Origin: Streptomyces sp. CGMCC 4.7035
GTDB lineage: Bacteria > Actinomycetota > Actinomycetes > Streptomycetales > Streptomycetaceae
Assembly: GCF_031583065.1 (NCBI RefSeq)
Contig: NZ_CP134053.1
Span: 5,435,001 to 5,499,000, forward strand
Reading direction: 5' to 3'
Length of the DNA: 64,000 bases
Shown: positions 51,240 through 59,643 of the stretch, in pieces
How the letters are laid out: each line of letters begins with the position of its first letter
Numbering within the stretch: position 1 is the first letter of the stretch
Made by a program: the position numbers and the translations under genes
The notes under the pieces: generated by a model
The model's input: only the letters and a program-made list of their open reading frames with translations
What the model was told of the DNA's origin: nothing
Database searches by the model: none

Positions 51240-52184
51240 TTACGCGTGTGCGCGCGCCCTGCGGTAGAGCAGCGCGCCGCCGAGCAGCGCGCCCGCGCCC
51301 GCCGGCACCAGCACGCCGAGGGACAGGTCGCTGCCGGTGTGGGCGAGCTGTGCGGCGCCCGAGGGCTGGGTGACGGAGTTCACACCGGGGTGGTTGATGT
51401 GGTGGGAGCCACCGCCCCCCGGATGCTGCGGCGTGCCGGGGTGCCCAGGCGTGCCCGGAGGCGTCGTGCCACCTCCGCCGCCGGGAGGCGTGGTACCGCC
51501 ACCGCCACCGGGAGGCGTGGTACCGCCGCCACCGCCGGGAGGCGTCTCGTGCCCGCCGCCGGGCGGGGTGGTCGAGTGGCCGCCGCCCGTGTTGGCGCAG
51601 TCGTTGCCGGCCGCCGGATTGCCGAGACCGATCACGTTCACGCTGTTGCCGCAGGCGTTGACCGGCACGTCCACCGGCACCTGCACGTTGTTGCCGGAGC
51701 CGACACCCGGCGAGCCACTGGTGTGCCCGCCCGCGTGGGAGCCGCCGCCCCCGTTGTGGCTGCCGTTGACGCAGTCGTTGCCCACCGCCGGGTTGAGCAA
51801 CCCGACCACGTTGACGCTGTTGCCGCAGGCGTTGACCGGCGCGTGTACCGGCACCTGCACGTTGTTGCCGGAGCCGACACCCGGCGAGTTACTGGCGTGC
51901 CCGCTCGCATGGGCGCCGCCGCCCCCGGCGTGGCTGCCGCCGCCCTTGTTGGCGCACGAGTTGCCCGCCGCCGGGTTGAGCAGTCCGACCACGTTCACGG
52001 TGTTGCCGCAGACGTTCACCGGGACGTGCACGGGCGCCTGTACCGAGTTGCCCGACAACACGCCGGGCGAGTTGGTGGCCGATCCGTTCGCACTCGCGTC
52101 GGCGTGCGCGTAGCCGCCGGTGACGGCGAGGACGCCGGTCGCCGCCGCCATGGTCATCAGGCCCTTGCGGGTGACCTGTCGCAT
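51240..52184 (-). CDS. Long chaplin with three chaplin domains and a sortase signal
   Basis: 314 residues. Signal peptide 1-28 (MTMAAATGVLAVTGGYAHA). Three chaplin domains follow, each with two cysteines 18 residues apart: C59/C77, C120/C138 and C178/C196, with the repeated core VPVNxCGNxVNVxGLxNPAxGNxC. A Gly/Pro-rich linker with GGGGGTTPP repeats leads to a class-E sorting signal LAHTG at 280-284, a hydrophobic span and RRARAHA. Long chaplins are attached to the wall by sortase and display amyloid-forming domains that help aerial hyphae leave water. Long chaplins usually have two domains; three is unusual. ATG 52184 has AGGGA upstream. Confidence 0.95.
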   Translation of the reverse strand: MRQVTRKGLMTMAAATGVLAVTGGYAHADASANGSATNSPGVLSGNSVQAPVHVPVNVCGNTVNVVGLLNPAAGNSCANKGGGSHAGGGGAHASGHASNSPGVGSGNNVQVPVHAPVNACGNSVNVVGLLNPAVGNDCVNGSHNGGGGSHAGGHTSGSPGVGSGNNVQVPVDVPVNACGNSVNVIGLGNPAAGNDCANTGGGHSTTPPGGGHETPPGGGGGTTPPGGGGGTTPPGGGGGTTPPGTPGHPGTPQHPGGGGSHHINHPGVNSVTQPSGAAQLAHTGSDLSLGVLVPAGAGALLGGALLYRRARAHA

Positions 52185-52200
52185 TGCTGATTCCCTGCCT

Positions 52201-52228
52201 TCAACCTTGTCGTGAACCTTCCGGAACG
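52201..52228 (-). promoter_or_regulatory. Weak sigma-BldN-like promoter of the long chaplin gene
   Basis: On the minus strand CGTTCC (52223-52228), 16 bases, GGTTGA (52201-52206). This matches nine of twelve positions of the recalled BldN pattern CGTAAC-N16-CGTTGA. The resulting leader would be very short. Confidence 0.35.
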
Positions 52229-52264
52229 CGCCTCGCGCTGCACGCACGGGCACGGTGCGAACCG

Positions 52265-52303
52265 GTCGGCCCCGGAGCGCATGGCACGCACTCCGGGGCC
52301 GAC
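52265..52303 (-). terminator. Terminator between chpH and the long chaplin gene
   Basis: Arms GTCGGCCCCGGAG (52265-52277) and CTCCGGGGCCGAC (52291-52303) pair perfectly over 13 bases. Confidence 0.75.
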
Positions 52304-52353
52304 GGGCTCAGACCCTCATGGGGTGAGGCCTCTCATGGGGGTGGTGCACAACG

Positions 52354-52587
52354 TCACTTGTTGATGCAGGTGTTGCCGAAGGCGGGGTTCAGCAGCCCGA
52401 TCACGTTGATCGTGTTGCCGCAGACGTTCACCGGGACGTGCACCGGAACCTGAACGACGTTGCCGGACAGGACACCCGGGGAGTGCACGGCGGCACCCTG
52501 GGCACCCGAGTCGGCAACAGCCAGGCCCGCACCCGCGAGAACCAGGCCACCGGTGGCAGCCGCAGCAGCGACGACCTTCTTGATCAT
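52354..52587 (-). CDS. chpH: Short chaplin ChpH
   Basis: 77 residues, identical in length to ChpH. Signal peptide MIKKVVAAAAATGGLVLAGAG...VAD, then one chaplin domain (GVLSGNVVQVPVHVPVNVCG, ending NPAFGNTCINK) with the two cysteines that form the intramolecular disulfide. Secreted, it assembles into amyloid films that lower surface tension during aerial growth; with ChpE it is one of the short chaplins made early. ATG 52587 has AAGGAGGA five bases upstream. The gene is next to a long chaplin, as in other streptomycetes. Confidence 0.97.
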   Translation of the reverse strand: MIKKVVAAAAATGGLVLAGAGLAVADSGAQGAAVHSPGVLSGNVVQVPVHVPVNVCGNTINVIGLLNPAFGNTCINK

Positions 52588-52636
52588 TATTCCTCCTTGT
52601 TGGCAAAAGCGATCCAAGCCTCGGATCACGTCACCT

Positions 52637-52664
52637 GTAACGAGGAGGGAGTAATGGAGCTACG
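52637..52664 (-). promoter_or_regulatory. Candidate sigma-BldN promoter of chpH
   Basis: On the minus strand CGTAGC (52659-52664), 16 bases, CGTTAC (52637-52642). Nine of twelve bases agree with the recalled BldN consensus and the spacing is exact. chpH is a known BldN target in Streptomyces. Confidence 0.5.
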
Positions 52665-52784
52665 AGCTTATGGTCGCATTCACCCGTCCTGGTCGGCCCC
52701 CGTACGCGCTGGCGAATTGTGAAGTCTCGTTTCAGCGCCCGAACCAGGACGGAACGCAGGGAGTCGAGGGCTGTTCAGCGGCGC

Positions 52785-54110
52785 TCAGGACGCGTCGATG
52801 AACCGGTCGAGCACGCGTACGCCGAACTTCAGCGCATCCACCGGAACCCGCTCGTCGACGCCGTGGAACATGCCCGCGAAGTCCAGCTCCGGCGGCAGCT
52901 TCAGCGGCGCGAAGCCGAAGCAGCGGATGTCGAGGTCGGCGAAGGACTTGGCGTCGGTACCAGCCGAGAGCATGTACGGCACGGCGCGGGCGATCGGGTC
53001 CTCGGCGGACAGCGCGGTCTGCATGGCCTCGACCAGCGCGCCGTCGAAGCTGGTCTCCAGCGCCTTGTCCGCGTGCACGTCCTCGCGCTTGACGCGCGGG
53101 CCGAGGATGCGGTCGAGGTCGGCGAGGAACTCCTCCTCATAGCCCGGCAGATAGCGCGCGTCGACGTGCGCGGTGGCCTGGCCCGGGATCACGTTCACCT
53201 TGTAACCGGCGCCCAGCTGGGTCGGGTTGGCGGTGTTCTGCAGCGAGGCGCCGATCAGCTTGGCGATGCCGCCGAGCTTCGCGAGCGTCTCGTCCATGTT
53301 CTCGGGGTCGAGCTCGGTGCCGAGCGCGTCGCCGAGTTCGTCGAGGAAGTGCCGCAGTGTCTTGGTCACGCGCACCGGGAACCTGTACCGGCCGAGGCGC
53401 CCGACGGCCTCGGACAGCTCGGTGATGGCGTTGTCCCTGTGGATCATCGAACCGTGACCGGCCGTGCCGTCCACGGTCAGCTTCATCCAGTGCATGCCCT
53501 TCTGCGCGGTCTCCACGAGGTACAGCCGCAGCTTCTCGTTGACCGTGAAGGAGAACCCGCCGACCTCCCCGATCGCCTCGGTGACGCCCTCGAAGAGATC
53601 GGGATGCTTGTCGACCAGGTGCCGGGCACCGTACGTCCCGCCGGCCTCCTCGTCCGCGAGGAAGGCGAGGACGATGTCGCGCGGCGGCCTGCGCCCGCTG
53701 CGCAGCCGGTCGCGGACGACCGCCAGCGTCATGGCGTCCATGTCCTTCATGTCGACCGCGCCGCGCCCCCACACGCACCCGTCGGCGATCTCGCCGGAGA
53801 ACGGATGGTGCGTCCAGTCCACCGCATTGGCCGGTACGACGTCGGTGTGGCCGTGGATCAGCAGCGCGGGCCGTGAGGGGTCCTCGCCCTCGATACGGGC
53901 CACCGTGGAGGCACGGCCCTTGTGCGACTCGAAGATCTGCGGTTCGAGCCCCACCTCGGCGAGCTTCTCCGCGACGTACTCGGCGGCGACGCGCTCACCG
54001 GGCCCGGAGTGGTCGCCGTAGTTGCTGGTGTCGATCTGGATCAGCTCTCGGCAGAGGTCCACGACCTCGTCCTGGCCGGTGACGCTCCTGGCCGTGTCCG
54101 TCTGGCTCAC
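52785..54110 (-). CDS. M20-family metallopeptidase/deacylase
   Basis: 441 residues. Zinc ligands: His in ALLIHGHTDVVPANAVDW, bridging Asp in GRGAVDMKDMDAM, catalytic Glu pair in VLAFLADEEAGGTYGARHL, and the C-terminal His in LDFAGMFHGVDERVPVDAL. A lid dimerisation domain lies between about 190 and 320 (WMKLTVDGTAGHGSMIHRDN). Members cleave small peptides or N-acyl amino acids; the substrate is unknown. GTG 54110 has GGGAGGA six bases upstream; the frame is open to ATG 54131. Confidence 0.93.
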   Translation of the reverse strand: MSQTDTARSVTGQDEVVDLCRELIQIDTSNYGDHSGPGERVAAEYVAEKLAEVGLEPQIFESHKGRASTVARIEGEDPSRPALLIHGHTDVVPANAVDWTHHPFSGEIADGCVWGRGAVDMKDMDAMTLAVVRDRLRSGRRPPRDIVLAFLADEEAGGTYGARHLVDKHPDLFEGVTEAIGEVGGFSFTVNEKLRLYLVETAQKGMHWMKLTVDGTAGHGSMIHRDNAITELSEAVGRLGRYRFPVRVTKTLRHFLDELGDALGTELDPENMDETLAKLGGIAKLIGASLQNTANPTQLGAGYKVNVIPGQATAHVDARYLPGYEEEFLADLDRILGPRVKREDVHADKALETSFDGALVEAMQTALSAEDPIARAVPYMLSAGTDAKSFADLDIRCFGFAPLKLPPELDFAGMFHGVDERVPVDALKFGVRVLDRFIDAS

Positions 54111-54298
54111 GCTGCTTCCTCCCACTGTCACTGCTGGTGGTCCCCTTCATCCTCTCTCCGACCCCCGTCGCACCCCAAGGCAGGAGTCGGCCCGTCACAC
54201 GCCGTTCACGCCGGAACGGGGTGTGATCGAACGCCCCCGAAAGCCTGGTAATGTTTCCTTCGTCGCCGCGAGGGAAACCCCGCACGACAGACACCTTG

Positions 54299-54382
54299 TC
54301 CGGGTGGCGGAATGGCAGACGCGCTAGCTTGAGGTGCTAGTGCCCTTTATCGGGCGTGGGGGTTCAAGTCCCCCCTCGGACA
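54299..54382 (+). tRNA. tRNA-Leu (anticodon GAG)
   Basis: An 84-base class-II tRNA. Acceptor stem GTCCGGG pairs with CTCGGAC (one G-T); anticodon stem CTAGC/GCTAG encloses loop TTGAGGT, anticodon GAG, reading CUC and CUU. A long variable arm (TGCCCTTTATCGGGCG) and T arm GGGGGTTCAAGTCCCCC are present. The terminal CCA is not encoded. Confidence 0.97.
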
Positions 54383-54391
54383 CATGCAACG

Positions 54392-54428
54392 CGAAGGGTG
54401 CCGACCGGTTCTGGGTCGGCACCCTTCG
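54392..54428 (+). terminator. Terminator after tRNA-Leu
   Basis: A perfect 15-bp stem (54392-54406 with 54414-54428) and seven-base loop start ten bases after the tRNA. Confidence 0.9.
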
Positions 54429-54452
54429 TGCTTTGTTCCTAGACTCTGAGGT

Positions 54453-56180
54453 ATGGCCCGGCCCAACGACGAGGTCGAGGCGCTCCTTCAGGAATACGCG
54501 GACCTCATCGCCATCACCGGAGGCGACGCCTTCAAGGCGCGTGCCTACGAGAAGGCCGCGCGTGCGATCGGCGGCTACCCGGCCGACATCTCCCACCTGG
54601 ACGCCGAAGGGCTGCGGGAGATACCGAACGTGGGCAGGTCCATCGCCGAGAAGGTGATCGAGTACTTGCGGACCGGGACCGTCGCGGTGGTCGAGGAACG
54701 CCGGGCGGGAATCCCCGCCGGGGTGAGGGAGCTCATCACGATCCCCACGCTCGGCCCGAAGAAGGCGCTGCGGCTCTACGAGGACCTGCACATCTCGTCG
54801 GTGAACGAGCTGACCGCCGCCATCGAGGCGGACGCGCTGCACGACCTGAAGGGCTTCGGGGAGAAGACGCAGGAGAACATCCTGCACGGGATCGAGCTCA
54901 TGCAGCAGGCGGGCGGCCGGATCCCGCTGCATCTGGCCCTCGACACGGCCGAGGGGATCGTCGCCGAGCTCTCCGCGGTGACCGGCTGCAAGCGCTGCGC
55001 GTACGCCGGTTCCCTGCGCCGTATGAAGGAGACCGTCGGCGACATCGACGTCCTTGTCGCCGCGAAACGCTCCGCCCCCTTCATGGACGCGCTCGCCGCG
55101 CTGCCGGTCACCGCCGAGGTGATCGCCCACGGCCCGAAGAAGACGTCGATCCGCACCACCAAGGGCGTCCAGGTCGACCTCAGGGTCCTGCCGCCGGACT
55201 CGTGGGGCGCCGGACTGCAGTACTTCACCGGGTCCAAGGCGCACAACATCCGCACCCGCACCATCGCCGTCCGCCAGGGACTGAAGCTGTCCGAATACGG
55301 CCTGTTCGAGGTGGACAGCGGGGAGTCGGTCGCCTCCCGCTCCGAGGAGGAGGTGTACGCGCGGCTCGGCCTGCCGTGGATCCCGCCCACGCTGCGTGAG
55401 GACCGGGGCGAGATCGACGCCGCCCTGCGCGGCGAGCTTCCGGAGGTGGTGACCGAGCGGAGCATCCGGGGGGACCTGCACACCCACACGGACCTCACCG
55501 ACGGGCTCGCACCGCTGGAGTCGATGGTGGCGGCCGCCGCCGAACGCGGCTACGCGTACTACGCGGTCACCGACCACGCGCCCAACCTGTACATGCAGCG
55601 CATGACCGACGAGAAGATCCTCGCCCAGCGGGAGCAGCTACGGACGCTGGACGGCGCCCACCAGGGGATGCGGCTGCTGCACGGTACCGAGCTGAACATC
55701 GGCCCCGAAGGGGACGTGGACTGGCCCGACGACTTCCTCGCCGGCTTCGACATCTGCGTGGCCGCCCTGCACTCCCACTTCGACCTCGGCCGCAAGGCGA
55801 TGACCAGGCGCCTCGTGCGGGCCTGCGAGAACCCGCACGTCAACGTCCTCGGCCACCCGACGACCCGCCTGATCGGCAAACGGCCGGGGGTGGACGCCGA
55901 CTGGGACGAGGTGTTCGCCGTCTGCGCCCGTACCGGCACCGCCCTGGAGATCAACGCCCAGCCGGACCGTCTCGACCTGTGCGACGAGGACATCCTGCGC
56001 GCCAAGGAGTACGGCACGAAGTTCGCCGTGGACACCGACGCCCACTCGGTCCTCCACCTCGCCCACCTGCGCTACGGGGTGGGCACCGCGCAACGCGGCT
56101 GGCTCACCCCGGACGACGTCATCAACACCTGGCCGCTGCGCCGCCTGCGCCAGTTCCTGCGCAAGGGCAGGCCCGCCTGA
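54453..56180 (+). CDS. polX: DNA polymerase X family protein with PHP domain
   Basis: 575 residues. Helix-hairpin-helix DNA-binding region (AIGGYPADISHLDAEGLREIPNVGRSIAEKVIEYLRTG), nucleotidyltransferase core with GSLRRMKETVGDIDVLVAA (catalytic Asp pair, about residue 190-205) and GVQVDLRVLPP (third Asp), then a C-terminal PHP metal domain beginning GDLHTHTDLTDGLAPLESM with further His in YAVTDHAP, HSHFDLG, GHPTTR and DTDAHS. It is a gap-filling repair polymerase with an associated nuclease. No good ribosome site; TAGACT seven bases before ATG suggests a leaderless mRNA. Confidence 0.95.
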   Translation: MARPNDEVEALLQEYADLIAITGGDAFKARAYEKAARAIGGYPADISHLDAEGLREIPNVGRSIAEKVIEYLRTGTVAVVEERRAGIPAGVRELITIPTLGPKKALRLYEDLHISSVNELTAAIEADALHDLKGFGEKTQENILHGIELMQQAGGRIPLHLALDTAEGIVAELSAVTGCKRCAYAGSLRRMKETVGDIDVLVAAKRSAPFMDALAALPVTAEVIAHGPKKTSIRTTKGVQVDLRVLPPDSWGAGLQYFTGSKAHNIRTRTIAVRQGLKLSEYGLFEVDSGESVASRSEEEVYARLGLPWIPPTLREDRGEIDAALRGELPEVVTERSIRGDLHTHTDLTDGLAPLESMVAAAAERGYAYYAVTDHAPNLYMQRMTDEKILAQREQLRTLDGAHQGMRLLHGTELNIGPEGDVDWPDDFLAGFDICVAALHSHFDLGRKAMTRRLVRACENPHVNVLGHPTTRLIGKRPGVDADWDEVFAVCARTGTALEINAQPDRLDLCDEDILRAKEYGTKFAVDTDAHSVLHLAHLRYGVGTAQRGWLTPDDVINTWPLRRLRQFLRKGRPA

Positions 56181-56210
56181 CATCGGCCGCGACCTGGGAC
56201 ACCGACCCGG

Positions 56211-57329
56211 TCATGTGCGCTGCCCGCCGCGCAGGGGGCGCGGCGTGAGCGTTCCGTCGGGCGCACGCTCGACGCGGGTGGCGAACTCCCGGCTGAAGCG
56301 GTCGAGGACGGCGCGCAGCCACTCGGTGTCCTCGGGTGAGGCGTGCTCCAGCCGCATCGCGCGCGCCTGGAGGGGCACCATGCGCGCCTCGACCAGCCGG
56401 CCGGTGTCCGGCTCCACCGACACCAGGTACAGCACTCGCAGGTCGTCCCGGTACCGCTCGTAGCCGCCGATGCCCTCGTAGTCGTCGACGAGGTCGCCGC
56501 AGCCGTACAGGACGAGCCTGTCCCGGTAGACCTCCAGCGGGCGCGGGTGGTGCGAGGAATGTCCGTGCAGGATGTCCACGCCCGCGTCGACGAGCGCGTG
56601 GGCGAAGCGGACCTCGGAGCGGGAGACGTCGTAGCCCCAGTTGGGGCCCCAGTGGACCGAGGCGACCGCGATGTCCCCCGGTCGCTTGACCTGCCGCAGA
56701 CGGTCGGCGAACGCGGCCGCGGCGGCCACCGTGGGGCCGGTGACGACATCGACGCCGGCCCGTTCCCCGGTGGCGGCCCAGTCGTCCGGGATCCCGCTGG
56801 ACGGCATCCCGAAGGAGAAGACCAGAACCCGTCCGCCTGTGTCCAGGGGGACGACCGCCGGCCGCCCCGCCGCGAGGGCGTCCCGGCCCGCTCCCGCCGT
56901 CCGCAGCCCCGCCTCCGCCAGGGCGTCGAGCGTCTCGTGGAGGCCCAGCGGGCCGAAGTCGAGCACGTGGTTGTTGGCCAGCGCGCAGACGTCGGGGCGG
57001 GCCGCGGCCAGGCACGGCAGGTTGGCCGGGCTCATCCGGTAGTGGACGCCCTTGCCGGGCGCGAAGTCCCCGTCCCCGGTGACGGCGGTCTCCAGATTGA
57101 CCACCCGCACGTCGGGCGCCGCGTCGTCCAGGAGGGGCAGCGCCTCGCCCCAGGGCCATCGGAAGTCGACCGGCTGGGCAATCGGCCCGTTCGCCGCCTC
57201 GGCCAGGCCGACGTAGGCCCGGGCGTCGCGGATGTACGTCTCCCGCAGCTCGGGGTCACCGGGGTACGGAAGGATCTGGTCGACGCCCCGGCCGAGCATG
57301 ACGTCCCCGCCGAGGAACAGGGTGACCAC
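56211..57329 (-). CDS. CapA-family protein (metallophosphatase-like)
   Basis: About 372 residues. PGA_cap (CapA) fold: FLGGDVMLGRGVDQILPYPGDPELRETYI, VVNLETAVTGDG, CALANNHVLDFGPLGLHETLDALAEAGL and IAVASVHWGPNWGYDVSRSEVRFAHALVDAGVDILHGHSSHHPRPLEVYRDRL with His ligands. The name comes from poly-gamma-glutamate capsule proteins, but stand-alone copies are common and of unclear function. GTG 57341 would touch its GGAGG directly, so the GTG at 57329 is preferred. No signal peptide is seen, so it appears cytoplasmic. Confidence 0.88.
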   Translation of the reverse strand: MVTLFLGGDVMLGRGVDQILPYPGDPELRETYIRDARAYVGLAEAANGPIAQPVDFRWPWGEALPLLDDAAPDVRVVNLETAVTGDGDFAPGKGVHYRMSPANLPCLAAARPDVCALANNHVLDFGPLGLHETLDALAEAGLRTAGAGRDALAAGRPAVVPLDTGGRVLVFSFGMPSSGIPDDWAATGERAGVDVVTGPTVAAAAAFADRLRQVKRPGDIAVASVHWGPNWGYDVSRSEVRFAHALVDAGVDILHGHSSHHPRPLEVYRDRLVLYGCGDLVDDYEGIGGYERYRDDLRVLYLVSVEPDTGRLVEARMVPLQARAMRLEHASPEDTEWLRAVLDRFSREFATRVERAPDGTLTPRPLRGGQRT

Positions 57330-57411
57330 GCCGTCGTGCACCCTCCCACGCTAAGGCGGTCGGGGGCAGTGCGCGAAGGGCCGGGCACCGCCCCTGCGCT
57401 GTGTGCTTCGG

Positions 57412-58719
57412 TTACACGTGGGCGGGGGCCATGTGGTCGGTGAACCAGTCGCGGGCCAGGTCGGTCACCGCCTCCAGCGCGCCGGGCTCCTCGAACAGGT
57501 GCGTGGCGCCGGGGACGAGCGCGAGCCGGTTCTCGCAGCGCAGCCGGGCCTGCGCCTGCCGGTTGAGGTCGATCACGGTCAGGTCGGCGCCGCCGACAAT
57601 GAGCAGCGTGGGTGCGGTCACCGCGGCCAGCCGGGGGCCGGCGAGGTCGGGCCTGCCGCCGCGGGAGACGACCGCGGCGATGTGTGTCTCCGACTCCGCG
57701 GCGGCCCACAGGGCGGCGGCCGCGCCGGTGCTGGCGCCGAAGTACCCGATGGCGAGCCCCTCCGCCTCGGGCTGTCCGCGCAGCCAGCCGGTGGTGTCGG
57801 CCAGCCGTGCGGCCAGCAGTCCCGTGTCGAAGACGTTGGCCCGGTCGCGCTCCTCGTCCTCGGTGAGCAGGTCGAACAGCAGCGTGCCGAGCCCGGCCCG
57901 GTTCAGTCCCGCGGCCACGAACTGGTTGCGCGGGCTGTGCCGGCTGCTGCCGCTGCCGTGGGCGAAGACCACGACGCCGTCGGCATCCTCGGGTACGGTC
58001 AGGGTGCCGCGCAGCCTTGCGACACCGGCTGCCACCTCCACCTCCCGCTCCAAACGCCCGGCGTAGTCAGCGGATTCATGCGCACGGCCCGCCGCGCGCC
58101 GCAGACAGGCGGCGACTTCCTCGTCGTCGAGCTGGGAGAAGTCGACGTAGAACTGGCCGATCGCGTAGAAGTCCAGCGGCGTGTCCAGACAGACCAGGTC
58201 GTCGGCCTCCCCGCCCAGCCGCTCGGTCCAGCCCCGCGGCGCGACCGGGACCGCCAGCACGATCCGCGCGGCTCCGCGGGCCCGGGCGATCCGGCAGGCG
58301 GCCCGGGCGGTCGAGCCGGTGGCCACCCCGTCGTCGACCACCACCACCGTCCGCCCCGCGATGCCGACCGGTGCGCGCTCACCCCGGTAGCGCCGGGCCC
58401 GTCGCTCCAGCACCTCGCGCTCGTGTTCCTCGACCTGCGCCAGCTCCTGCGGTGTGACGCGCGCGTCGCGCACCACCGCGTCGTTGATCACGCGCACGCC
58501 GTCCTCGCCGATCGCGCCCATCCCCAGTTCGGGCTGGAAGGGCACGCCCAGCTTGCGGACCAGGCAGACGTCCAAGGGCGCGTCGAGCGCTTCGGCGACC
58601 TCCGCGGCGACCGGCACCCCTCCCCTCGGCAGGCCCAGCACCACGATGTCCTGGCCCCTGAGGTACTGGAGGTGGGCGCCCAGTTGCCGCCCCGCTTCGT
58701 GACGATCCATGAAGACCAC
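57412..58719 (-). CDS. Fusion: phosphoribosyltransferase and dienelactone-hydrolase-like domain
   Basis: 435 residues. Residues ~1-210 are a type-I phosphoribosyltransferase: LGLPRGGVPVAAEVAEALDAPLDVCLVRKLG and the PRPP loop TVVVVDDGVATGSTARAACR. Residues ~225-435 are an alpha/beta hydrolase: VVVFAHGSGSSRHSPRNQFVA, nucleophile in GYFGASTGAAAALWAA, acid in LLIVGGADLTVIDLN and His in LVPGATHLFEEPG. The fusion is known in actinobacteria and proteobacteria; the reaction is not established. GTG 58719 has GAGGAGG upstream. It lies twelve bases downstream of the DUF1876 gene, so the two form an operon. Confidence 0.92.
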   Translation of the reverse strand: MVFMDRHEAGRQLGAHLQYLRGQDIVVLGLPRGGVPVAAEVAEALDAPLDVCLVRKLGVPFQPELGMGAIGEDGVRVINDAVVRDARVTPQELAQVEEHEREVLERRARRYRGERAPVGIAGRTVVVVDDGVATGSTARAACRIARARGAARIVLAVPVAPRGWTERLGGEADDLVCLDTPLDFYAIGQFYVDFSQLDDEEVAACLRRAAGRAHESADYAGRLEREVEVAAGVARLRGTLTVPEDADGVVVFAHGSGSSRHSPRNQFVAAGLNRAGLGTLLFDLLTEDEERDRANVFDTGLLAARLADTTGWLRGQPEAEGLAIGYFGASTGAAAALWAAAESETHIAAVVSRGGRPDLAGPRLAAVTAPTLLIVGGADLTVIDLNRQAQARLRCENRLALVPGATHLFEEPGALEAVTDLARDWFTDHMAPAHV

Positions 58720-58731
58720 GATGCAGCCTCC

Positions 58732-59046
58732 TCATTCCCGGGGAGCCCAGAGCGGTGCGGGCGAGGGCTCTTCCTCCGCCCCGGCCGCTCTGATGTCACC
58801 CGATGCGGCGCGGAGCAGTTGCCGGCCGAGTGAGATCAGCGCCCGGCCGACGGCGAGTTCGTCACCGATCTCGGGCACCGCGGTGTCGTACGGGTTCCGG
58901 TGGGCCTCCGCGCGGCTCTCCAGCACGTTGTCACCGGTGTCCAGGACCACCCGGGCCATGGTGTCCGGGTCGTGTTCGGAAAGGTACAGGCGCAGCCTCC
59001 ACTCCTTGGCGGACGGCGGTCGGCTGCCGGCGGCTCGGGTCATCAT
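58732..59046 (-). CDS. DUF1876-family protein (dsRBD-like)
   Basis: 104 residues. The motif KEWRLRLYLSEHDPDTMARVVLDTGDN, then AEAHRNPYDTAVPEIGDELAVGRALISLGRQLLRAAS, is characteristic of this small actinobacterial family, predicted to have a double-stranded-RNA-binding-like fold. Function unknown. Two ATG codons in tandem (59046, 59043) follow GGAGG at five and eight bases. The gene after it encodes the phosphoribosyltransferase fusion. Confidence 0.85.
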   Translation of the reverse strand: MMTRAAGSRPPSAKEWRLRLYLSEHDPDTMARVVLDTGDNVLESRAEAHRNPYDTAVPEIGDELAVGRALISLGRQLLRAASGDIRAAGAEEEPSPAPLWAPRE

Positions 59047-59226
59047 CCGTCCCTCCTCACGCCGGTGGGCGGCAAGGGGACACCGGGGTACGCGGCCCTC
59101 TTCCACTGTGACTCCTCTGGGCGCGCGCCGCATGGTGCCCGCGGCCCCTGTCGTCGACGGCGACGGCCGGGTCCCGGGCGATCCCGGCCCGGGGCGCGCG
59201 CGAGGCGGCTTTCCGGAGCGGGCAGA

Positions 59227-59610
59227 ATGGCGGTCATGACCACGCGTTCCTGCCCGTGCGGGCTGCCCGAGGCGTACGAGAAGTGCTGCGGCCGTTTCCA
59301 CTCGGGTGCCGCCGCCGCGCCGACCGCCGAGGCGCTCATGCGGTCGCGCTACAGCGCCTTCGTGCGGCAGGACGCGGGCTATCTGCTGCGGACCTGGCAT
59401 CCGCGGACCCGGCCGGCCCGCGTCGACTTCGATCCCGGGATGCGGTGGACCGGTCTTGAGGTGCTGGACACGGCGGACGGCTCGGCGTTCCACTCCACGG
59501 GGACCGTGACCTTCCGGGCCTCGTACCGGGGCGGCTCGCTGCACGAGCGCAGCCGGTTCGAGCGGGTCGACGGGGCGTGGGTGTACGTCGACGGGGACTT
59601 CCTGGAGTAA
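59227..59610 (+). CDS. YchJ/UPF0225 family protein with SEC-C-like zinc motif
   Basis: 127 residues. The N-terminal RSCPCGLPEAYEKCCGRFH has the CxC...CC zinc pattern; the remainder (AEALMRSRYSAFVRQDAGYLLRTWHP; TFRASYRGGSLHERSRFERVDGAWVYVDG) is an NTF2-like fold. Function unknown. ATG 59227 has GGAG eight bases upstream; ATG 59236 is possible. It converges with the GntR regulator gene. Confidence 0.9.
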   Translation: MAVMTTRSCPCGLPEAYEKCCGRFHSGAAAAPTAEALMRSRYSAFVRQDAGYLLRTWHPRTRPARVDFDPGMRWTGLEVLDTADGSAFHSTGTVTFRASYRGGSLHERSRFERVDGAWVYVDGDFLE

Positions 59611-59643
59611 CGCCCGTTCCTCACCGGCCTGTTCGGGCCCTCG

